Positions 53,977 through 61,028 of a stretch of DNA of 64,000 nt are shown here, in pieces. A program made the translations under genes and the position numbers. The notes under the pieces were generated by a model. It saw nothing but the letters and a program-made list of their open reading frames with translations. It made no database searches and was not told the DNA's origin. The stretch's first letter is position 1; each line of letters starts with the position of its first letter. The stretch is taken from NCBI RefSeq assembly GCF_900113005.1, contig NZ_FONW01000005.1:186001-250000 (forward strand), written 5' to 3'. Source of the stretch: Sunxiuqinia elliptica (GTDB lineage: Bacteria > Bacteroidota > Bacteroidia > Bacteroidales > Prolixibacteraceae).

Positions 53977-54990
53977 TTAAAGTGAGTTCCGTCGGATAAA
54001 CTCGAACGGACTTTTTATACGTTTAAAATCTTGCTCCAGAATCATTTTTGCAGCCAGTTGACCAATCTGGTCATGGTTGGTGGAGATGGTTGAGATTCCA
54101 TCACACAACAATTCTTTTACGGGACTTTCGTTATATGAAATAATTCCGATGTCTTTGCCGGGAACCCAGTTGCGTTGTTTGATCAACTTGATTAAGTCAT
54201 ACAAATCATAATCCGAAATTAAAATGTAAGCTTCATTTTGATGGATTTCTGCTGGATTCAGGGAATCGAAAATTTGAAAATCGAAGCCATGAATTTGGTT
54301 GAAGATCTTGAATCCACGTCCAATGTAGCTTGAGTAAAATTCATTCTTAGGAAACACCAGGTTGAGCTTTTTATATTTCTTAAGTAGGTCCAACGCTTCA
54401 CCCAGTGCCGTCAAGATGTCTTTGTCATATTCCTGGTAAACCACCGGGTAATCTTTCAGTTCTTCCAAATTTTTATCGATCAGCAGGACTTTTTCTTTGG
54501 GGATTTCCCGAATAACCGATGCAATATCAGTTTGCTCGTTTCTAAAGTGCGGCAAAATCACGAAGTAATCGTAGCTGCTCAAGTTGTTGTTAATAATACT
54601 TTCAAACTCACCCAGATCATAATTGTAAATAAACACATCAACACTGGCTTTAGTACCAATCGTTTGTGTGAAAGAGGAATACAAACTCCGCTTGTAGTTG
54701 CTTAGTTTATTGAATATAAGCGCAATTTTTAGGCGGTGGCTAACCGTGGTTTTATTAACGTAGTAGCCTTTCCCTCGTACGGATAGTAAAACGCCCTTAC
54801 TTTTCAGGTAGACATACGCTTTCTCAACCGTATCGCGCGAAAGAAGCAGTTCTTCACTGGTTTCATTGATTGATGGAATGCGCTGACCATGTTTGAAAAT
54901 TCCAGCTTCAATATCTGAAATAATGAGATCGACAACTTGTTTGTATTTCGGAATCTCAGAATCTGAATCTATTCTTGAAAACTGGGTCAT
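53977..54990 (-). CDS. GntR-family regulator with LacI-type sugar-binding domain
   Basis: This 337-aa transcriptional regulator has an N-terminal GntR winged helix (about 1-75; IFKHGQRIPSINETSEELLLSRDTVEKAYVYLKSKG) fused to a periplasmic-binding-protein-like domain (about 85-335; LKIALIFNKLSNYKRSLY, DIGIISYNESPVKELLCDGISTISTN). This is the AraR-like layout, in which a sugar releases the repressor from DNA. It stands at the edge of the polysaccharide region and could control sugar catabolism, but its target cannot be read from the window. Its upstream region holds an inverted repeat that may be its own operator. Confidence 0.9.
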   Translation of the reverse strand: MTQFSRIDSDSEIPKYKQVVDLIISDIEAGIFKHGQRIPSINETSEELLLSRDTVEKAYVYLKSKGVLLSVRGKGYYVNKTTVSHRLKIALIFNKLSNYKRSLYSSFTQTIGTKASVDVFIYNYDLGEFESIINNNLSSYDYFVILPHFRNEQTDIASVIREIPKEKVLLIDKNLEELKDYPVVYQEYDKDILTALGEALDLLKKYKKLNLVFPKNEFYSSYIGRGFKIFNQIHGFDFQIFDSLNPAEIHQNEAYILISDYDLYDLIKLIKQRNWVPGKDIGIISYNESPVKELLCDGISTISTNHDQIGQLAAKMILEQDFKRIKSPFEFIRRNSL

Positions 54991-55002
54991 TCTTACTCGT
55001 AT

Positions 55003-55014
55003 TACAATTTTGTA
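55003..55014. promoter_or_regulatory. Inverted repeat upstream of gntR
   Basis: TACAA-TT-TTGTA lies 12 bases before the start codon of the minus-strand GntR gene, in the divergent region shared with the Omp85-type gene. It is a candidate autoregulatory operator. Confidence 0.35.
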
Positions 55015-55219
55015 GGTGTTTCAATGGGTAAAAATAAGAAATCAAATGGTCTCCGGGGGCATGTCTTCCGACATTTTGCGTGAGCGAATAAGAATTCCGC
55101 GTCTTCTTTACACGACAGACTTATTCAATCACAAGTTTTAAGAGACTTCGGATGCTCGCTTCGTTAATCAAAAAAAACTATCTTGCGCAATAAACAAATA
55201 TTAACCTGATCAAACGCTG

Positions 55220-56554
55220 ATGAAACGTCGACTTTTCTTTATTGTTTTTTTTGTTGCCAGTTTAACTACTTTCTCTCAAGAGAAAAAGCAAGAACAGCTA
55301 GTCAAAGAAGGATGGAATTTTGGAGCCTTGCCGGCTGTGACGTTCGATACCGATTTGGGTTTGCAGTATGGCGGTTTACTCAACTTTTACCATTATGGAG
55401 ACGGTAGTCGTTATCCCAGCTACGATCATTCCCTGTATCTTGAAGTTTCTCGTTATACCAAAGGAAGTGGAGTTTATCGGTTTTACTACGATTCCGATCG
55501 GCTTTTTAAAGGATTGCAAACTTCTATGGATTTGAGTTTTCTGACAGATCAGGCATACGATTTCTACGGATTTAACGGCTTTGATGCTGTTTATAATAAG
55601 GCTTGGATTGATGACGAAGCGGATGAATATATTTCGCGGGTGTTTTACAAATACGACCGGAAGTTGTTTCGTTGGAAGATCGATTTTCAGGGTAAATTGT
55701 CAGGGAATAACTGGAGATGGATTGCTGGTTTAAATTGGCTGAATTTCGACATCAAATCGGTAGACGTAGATAAGTTGAACAAAGGAAAAGAGGGCGAGGA
55801 TTTGTTGCCTGACGTTGATGGCTTATATGATAAGTATGTCGATTGGGGAATTTTCAGCGCAGAAGAAGCTGATGGCGGTTTTGTGCCAACGTTTAAAGGG
55901 GGAATCGTACTGGATACGCGAGACAATAAGCCTTCACCGATGAAAGGGGTTTGGTCCGAAGCAGTTGTGGTTGTTGCTCCAGAGATTTTAGGAGCGGAAA
56001 GTGCTTTTGCAAAGCTTAGTTTAACGCATCGGCAATATTTTACGCTGGTTCCGGATGATTTGTCTCTGGCTTGTCGGTTGGTTTATCAAACCACATTGGC
56101 TGGTGATGTGCCATACTATTATCAGTCGCAGTTTATAACGTCCGTGATGAAAGGGTCTACTTCGGAAGGGCTTGGAGGCTCAAAAACATTGCGAGGCATT
56201 CGTCGTAACCGGGTGATTGGCGATGGCTTTTTCTTTGGGAATGTTGAGTTGCGCTGGAAGTTTGCCCGCTTTCGTTTGTTGAACAACAACTTCTACTTGG
56301 GATTGAATGGGTTTACGGATTTTGGTCGTGTGACCAATAAAATTGAGTTTAACAATCCACTGTCGGTTACCACATCTTCAGTGCGGTATACTGAGTATTT
56401 TGAACATGATGCTGAGAAAATGCACTTTTCGTTTGGCACGGGTATACGCGTTGCGATGAATGAGAACTTTATCATTGCCATTGACTACGGACGCGCTACA
56501 GATAAGCGAGATGGAGAGTCAGGCCTTTATACCGGATTGAATTACCTGTTTTAA
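55220..56554 (+). CDS. Omp85/BamA-TamA family outer-membrane barrel without POTRA domains
   Basis: This 444-aa protein has a signal peptide (about 1-19) and then goes almost directly into a beta-barrel: FGALPAVTFDTDLGLQYGGLLNFYHYG, repeated amphipathic strands, and GGIVLDTRDNKPSPMKGVW. The loop-6 type motif GSKTLRGIRRNRVIGDGFFFGNVELRW is typical of the Omp85 superfamily (VRGF/Y position), and the C-terminus YTGLNYLF ends in aromatic Phe. POTRA domains are lacking. Similar short Omp85 proteins of Bacteroidota are uncharacterised. Confidence 0.82.
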   Translation: MKRRLFFIVFFVASLTTFSQEKKQEQLVKEGWNFGALPAVTFDTDLGLQYGGLLNFYHYGDGSRYPSYDHSLYLEVSRYTKGSGVYRFYYDSDRLFKGLQTSMDLSFLTDQAYDFYGFNGFDAVYNKAWIDDEADEYISRVFYKYDRKLFRWKIDFQGKLSGNNWRWIAGLNWLNFDIKSVDVDKLNKGKEGEDLLPDVDGLYDKYVDWGIFSAEEADGGFVPTFKGGIVLDTRDNKPSPMKGVWSEAVVVVAPEILGAESAFAKLSLTHRQYFTLVPDDLSLACRLVYQTTLAGDVPYYYQSQFITSVMKGSTSEGLGGSKTLRGIRRNRVIGDGFFFGNVELRWKFARFRLLNNNFYLGLNGFTDFGRVTNKIEFNNPLSVTTSSVRYTEYFEHDAEKMHFSFGTGIRVAMNENFIIAIDYGRATDKRDGESGLYTGLNYLF

Positions 56555-56563
56555 CCAAAAGAA

Positions 56564-56594
56564 TCCCTCATCAACTTGTTTTGTCGATGAGGGA
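56564..56594. terminator. Bidirectional terminator between convergent genes
   Basis: TCCCTCATC (56564-56572) pairs perfectly with GATGAGGGA (56586-56594), flanked by AAAAG on the left and AAAAC on the right. It can serve the Omp85 gene and the minus-strand trans-sulfuration gene. Confidence 0.7.
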
Positions 56595-56618
56595 AAACTA
56601 CAGCCCTGGAATGAATTC

Positions 56619-57827
56619 TTATTTTTTTAGGAGTCCTTCAGCTTCACAAATCTGTTGAATTGCTTGAAAGGTGTCAGAAATATCGTTGTCAAGCCCTACC
56701 GAGAAACGAACTAGCCCATGAGATAAGCCCATTTCCTGTTGAACATCTTCTGGAACCTCAGAGGATGTGCTTGTTCCGGAACAGCTAAACAAGGTCTTAA
56801 AATAGCCCAGGCTTACGGCGAGGTAACCCACATCGGCTTCCTGCATTTTTTGCATGATGGTATTGGCCTTTTCTACGGTTTCAAAATCGATTGACAACAT
56901 GCCTCCGTAACCAAAGTCAGGATTCATCAGGTTTTTATGGAGCATGTGTTGAGGGTGTGATGGAAGCCCTGGATAATTGACTTTCACGCCGATTTTATCG
57001 AGTTGGTGCGCTAGCCAAAAGGCGTTTCGGCTGTGCTGCTTCATCCGGATGTGTAACGTATGCAGGTTTTTTAAAATTGAAGAAGACCGCAGTGGATCGA
57101 GTACTGGTCCTAACAGCATGGCTGTTCCATCGTTCACATTCGATAAATCATCAATAAACTGCTGGGTTCCGCAAATGGCTCCTGCAACACAATCGTTTTT
57201 CCCATTAATAAATTTGGTCATGCTATAAACAACAATGTCGGCACCAAGTCTTGCCGGAGATATAATCATTGGCGTAAACGTATTGTCAACCATGAGCTTT
57301 ACCTTATTGCGCTTGGCAATGGTAGCCAGTTTGGGAATGTTCGAAACCTGCAACAAAGGGTTGGTGACACTTTCAGTATAAATGACCTTGGTGTTGGGTT
57401 GAATAGCGTCTTCAACACTTTGCAGGTTGGAAATATTAACAAAGGTTACCTCTATTTGGAACTTTTTGAGGTAATTTTTCAAAAAGGCAAAGGTGCCTCC
57501 ATAGGTCGTTACACTAGTAACAATATGATCGCCCGTGTTGCACAGCTGAAGTAAGGCGCAGGTTATGGCGGCCATGCCGGATGATGTAACCCAAGCAGAC
57601 TCAGTGTCTTCCATGGCGGCCAAGGCATCTGCCAGGTACTTGTTGCTTGGATTCCAATGACGTGAATACAAGAAACAGCCCTCCTGGTGTCCCAGAAAAG
57701 TTTCAAACATATCTTCTCCATGCATGAATGAGTAGGTTGAAGAGTCTGTAATTGAGGGGTTAACTCCTCCAAATTCTCCAAATTGCCGTAGCTTTTGAAT
57801 GCGACTGGCCGGGTCAAAAGTTGCCAT
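56619..57827 (-). CDS. Trans-sulfuration PLP enzyme, methionine gamma-lyase-like
   Basis: This 402-aa PLP-dependent enzyme of the Cys/Met metabolism family has the cofactor Lys205 in VVYSMTKFINGKND, PLP-contact Asp181 in VDNTF, Tyr54/Arg56 in YSRHWNP and the SSGMAAI loop. The family includes methionine gamma-lyase, cystathionine gamma-synthase and homocysteine or O-acylhomoserine enzymes. The segment TTYGGTFAFL has Gly where classical methionine gamma-lyases carry a catalytic-loop Cys, so the precise reaction is uncertain. It is separated by 221 bases from the upstream DUF819 gene and may be transcribed separately. Confidence 0.85.
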   Translation of the reverse strand: MATFDPASRIQKLRQFGEFGGVNPSITDSSTYSFMHGEDMFETFLGHQEGCFLYSRHWNPSNKYLADALAAMEDTESAWVTSSGMAAITCALLQLCNTGDHIVTSVTTYGGTFAFLKNYLKKFQIEVTFVNISNLQSVEDAIQPNTKVIYTESVTNPLLQVSNIPKLATIAKRNKVKLMVDNTFTPMIISPARLGADIVVYSMTKFINGKNDCVAGAICGTQQFIDDLSNVNDGTAMLLGPVLDPLRSSSILKNLHTLHIRMKQHSRNAFWLAHQLDKIGVKVNYPGLPSHPQHMLHKNLMNPDFGYGGMLSIDFETVEKANTIMQKMQEADVGYLAVSLGYFKTLFSCSGTSTSSEVPEDVQQEMGLSHGLVRFSVGLDNDISDTFQAIQQICEAEGLLKK

Positions 57828-58048
57828 AATTCTTCATTTTAAGTTTGTCTCAATTTAGAAGAATGACAAGTTGGAATATATGATTTTTAGCCAAGTCAAA
57901 GGCTATTCTTTAACATCTTTTTGAGTGACTAAAGTTATTCTAGAAGGGGGATTTTTTTAGAAAAAGGGCCTGCAGTGTGCCTCGTAATTCTATTCGAAAT
58001 CAGTATGTTTTGTGATCTTCTTGTCTGAATGTCTAATGTTCTATTCGC
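57828..58048. other. Gap between trans-sulfuration and DUF819 genes
   Basis: A third TCTGAATGTCTAATGTTCTA-type low-complexity stretch lies at about 58019-58040. No gene and no clear promoter was found on either strand. Confidence 0.4.
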
Positions 58049-59347
58049 TTAAAAGCCTTTTAGAAAAAAAGCAATGGCCACCCCGACATAATTCCCAAAA
58101 GCATAGCCCAAAATTCCTACAGTTAGCCCCGAAATAATGATGTCTTTGTTTTTCAAAGCGCCGGCGACTACCGGGACAAAAGGAGGCGAAAAGGTCAGTG
58201 CTGCGATGGTGATAATGGTTGTATCCGAATCAACTCTGAAGATCCAGGAGAGGAAGACGTGTATAATCATGGAGCCAAAAACAGCCAAAGCCACAAATAA
58301 GAATAAATGCAGAAAATCGATTTGAAACATGCTGCTTAAGTCGCCCATACTGGCTACAACCAGCGAAAATACGATGATGAAATACATGCCCAATTGAAAG
58401 GTTTTTTCAATTCGATTAACAGCTTTTAAGGTACTGCAAAATAGTCCCAGGGTCGTGATGGATAAAATGACAACAACCATTTGAGCTGATTTGGGGACAA
58501 GTAGGCTAATTCCTCCTGATGCTGCAAAAATTCCAACGGATAAGGCAAAAGCTTTTAGGAGTTGCACAATCCCTTTTCGACTTAACATGCCAAGGTAGTT
58601 ATCCATACTTTCTCCTTCTGGAGTTTGGATAGCAATAGCCTGACCATTGGTGTCATGAAAAGCAGGTAAAAACCAGTTAAAGACTTTCTGTGCAGTAGTC
58701 ATCAGGAAGGTCAGGCAAATGGCGCCCAACATCATGTCATAAGTATGAGTTAGAATGAAGATGTTTGGGCTTACATCCAAAGCCGTGCTGATAGCGGCTA
58801 GGTTGGGAGTTCCACCAGTGTAAATGCCAATGAGCATCCCCGTTACTTTCCAAGCTTCAACGAGTTCATCTTTAAAAAAGAAGTAGCCGGGAAATATGAC
58901 TGCTAAAAGGGAGACCATGGCTAGTACCAATGAAAGTAAAGCTCTTTTGGCAAGCTTCAGCCAACGTTTTATATCCAGTGAAAAAAGTAGGAGTGGAATT
59001 GCTAATGGAATAACAATGGTCATAATGACATCTTGTATGCTGGCAACATGGTTCGCAATTAAATCATTTTCAGTGATTGCGCCTTGCTGAAATAAGGCAT
59101 TAACCTGCTCATAAGGAAGATTGGTCTTTCCTGCTAAAATTTCTTTAAAAGCGAGCGATTGGCGAGGGAAAATACCGATGTTCCCAAGCACTAATCCGAT
59201 GATATAGGCCAAAACAACAGCTCCAATCTTACTTAAAAAACGAGAGATATGAGTGAGATAAATCAAGAGGATGGGAAGACCAAGATAAAAAACAACCAGC
59301 ACAATTCCTGGAATCATGACATATGAGATTAGTTCGTAAGCGGTCAA
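58049..59347 (-). CDS. DUF819 family integral membrane protein
   Basis: This 432-aa inner-membrane protein has about 11-12 hydrophobic segments. Characteristic DUF819 features are LGNIGIFP, the GTGGTPN-like loop TGGTPNLAAISTAL and THTYDMMLGAICLTFL. The family is uncharacterised and thought to be a transporter. The start is TTG 59347; the first in-frame ATG (residue 11) would cut into the first helix. It follows the NhaC-type gene by 19 bases, so the two probably form an operon. Confidence 0.82.
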   Translation of the reverse strand: MTAYELISYVMIPGIVLVVFYLGLPILLIYLTHISRFLSKIGAVVLAYIIGLVLGNIGIFPRQSLAFKEILAGKTNLPYEQVNALFQQGAITENDLIANHVASIQDVIMTIVIPLAIPLLLFSLDIKRWLKLAKRALLSLVLAMVSLLAVIFPGYFFFKDELVEAWKVTGMLIGIYTGGTPNLAAISTALDVSPNIFILTHTYDMMLGAICLTFLMTTAQKVFNWFLPAFHDTNGQAIAIQTPEGESMDNYLGMLSRKGIVQLLKAFALSVGIFAASGGISLLVPKSAQMVVVILSITTLGLFCSTLKAVNRIEKTFQLGMYFIIVFSLVVASMGDLSSMFQIDFLHLFLFVALAVFGSMIIHVFLSWIFRVDSDTTIITIAALTFSPPFVPVVAGALKNKDIIISGLTVGILGYAFGNYVGVAIAFFLKGF

Positions 59348-59366
59348 ATATAGAAAAAATGTTTTT

Positions 59367-60839
59367 CTATTCAGGGACTTTCTTCGTTTCTGATGAATCT
59401 GAATTTGGCCTGAATCTCCTTATCTTAATATTTAAGTAGGCGAAAAGAATACTCATAAACGGACTGATGATATTGAAAAAACAATAGGGAAGGTAATCAA
59501 AAGTAGCTACTCCTAATACTCGTGATTGAGTGGCTCCACCGGTATTCCACGGGATAAGAACGGAGGTGACAGTTCCCGAATCTTCAAGCGAACGGCTCAG
59601 GACTTCTGGTTTCAACCCCTTGTCTTCGTAAGCTTTACGGTACATGCGACCAGGAACAACGATGGAAATATATTGGTCAGAAGCAGTTGCATTGAAGAAA
59701 ATACAGGTGCCAACAGTTGAGCTGACCAAAGCTCCGGTTGATTTAGCCATATTCATGATAGGCTTGGTAATGCGTGCCAACAAACCTCCTGACTCCATAA
59801 TGCCTCCAAAAACCATGGCTGATAAAATAAGCCAAATGGTGTCAAGCATTCCTTGCATCCCGGTGGTATGCAGTAGTTTGTTTACATCGGCATCGTGGGT
59901 TGCCAGTTTAACTTCTCCAAACATCGACTGCATAAAACTGATGTAGGAGGCTTCAGCATAACTACTTGCATTTGTTGCAATAGTCTGGATAATTTCCGGT
60001 TGGAAAATAACCGCAAAAGCACCTCCGAGTAAGGTGCCAATCATCAATGAGGGGATGGGAGGAACCTTTAAAATGATAATGACAAATAGAACAACGGGGA
60101 CAATAAATAGCCAAGGAGTGGTATTGAAGGATTCGCCAATCACTGTTTTTACAACAGCAACATCTGTCACTGTTTGACTAAAATCATAGTTGAAGCCTAT
60201 GATTGAAAATAGAATGAGCGTTAAAATCATGCTGGGAACCGTAGTGAATTGCATGTACTTGATGTGGGTAAACAGATCAGTTCCAGCCATGGCTGGGGCT
60301 AAGTTTGTTGTGTCACTTAGTGGAGAGATTTTGTCACCAAAATAGGCGCCGGAAATAATCGCTCCTGCAACAATAGGATCACTGATTCCAATGGCTTTCC
60401 CAATACCAAGTAAAGCTACGCCAATGGTGGCTATCGTTGACCACGAACTTCCGGTTGAAACGGATACAACGCCGCTGACAATGACAGCCGTAACCAGAAA
60501 TAGTTGAGGGTTGATGATATCCAGTCCATAATAAATTAGCGCAGGAACAATTCCACTGACCATCCAGGTTCCTGCTAAAGAGCCAATGAGTAGTAGAATC
60601 AGCATCGAAGGCATGGCTGAACCAATCGTTTTAACCACTTGATCGCGTGTAGTATCCCACTTTTGGCCGTTGCGGCGTACAATGATTCCAGCTACCGTAG
60701 CAGCAAGTAACAAGGCAATTTGATTTGAACCTGCGAGAGTATCTTCAAATACAAAGACATTCAGTGTAAGAAGAACAATTAGACAAATAATTGGGAGCAA
60801 TGCTTCAAATAGGTTGGGAGTACGTTCCATCGAGGCCAT
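59367..60839 (-). CDS. NhaC-family Na+/H+ antiporter-type transporter
   Basis: This 490-aa inner-membrane transporter has about 12 hydrophobic segments. NhaC-family signatures are VSVSTGSSWSTIATIGVALLGIG, SGAYFGDKISPLSDTTNLAPAMAG, FFNATASDQYISIVVPGRMY and SVLIPWNTGGATQSRVLG. The family exchanges Na+ for H+, although some members exchange organic acids. It is the first gene of a minus-strand pair with the DUF819 gene and is divergent from the large repeat protein. Confidence 0.9.
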   Translation of the reverse strand: MASMERTPNLFEALLPIICLIVLLTLNVFVFEDTLAGSNQIALLLAATVAGIIVRRNGQKWDTTRDQVVKTIGSAMPSMLILLLIGSLAGTWMVSGIVPALIYYGLDIINPQLFLVTAVIVSGVVSVSTGSSWSTIATIGVALLGIGKAIGISDPIVAGAIISGAYFGDKISPLSDTTNLAPAMAGTDLFTHIKYMQFTTVPSMILTLILFSIIGFNYDFSQTVTDVAVVKTVIGESFNTTPWLFIVPVVLFVIIILKVPPIPSLMIGTLLGGAFAVIFQPEIIQTIATNASSYAEASYISFMQSMFGEVKLATHDADVNKLLHTTGMQGMLDTIWLILSAMVFGGIMESGGLLARITKPIMNMAKSTGALVSSTVGTCIFFNATASDQYISIVVPGRMYRKAYEDKGLKPEVLSRSLEDSGTVTSVLIPWNTGGATQSRVLGVATFDYLPYCFFNIISPFMSILFAYLNIKIRRFRPNSDSSETKKVPE

Positions 60840-61028
60840 ATAAAAGGCTAATTTTTATGCTTGTAAATAACGGAATAAATGCCAAAAAACCGAAATTTAC
60901 GAGTCGCAATTGTGCTTTATGGGGGGATTAATACCAAATATTGCTCAGATTATTATTAAATTGTGACGAGAAAGTGACATCTTTAAACGTTCATTGGGGG
61001 ATGAACCGTTTTTAGGAATCTGGAAGTT

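Noticed and set aside
60840-61028. Promoter in the divergent region between the NhaC-type and repeat-protein genes
   Set aside because: No TAnnTTTG with a TTG partner could be placed on either strand; the G-tract at 60921 lacks a GTAT at 16 bases.
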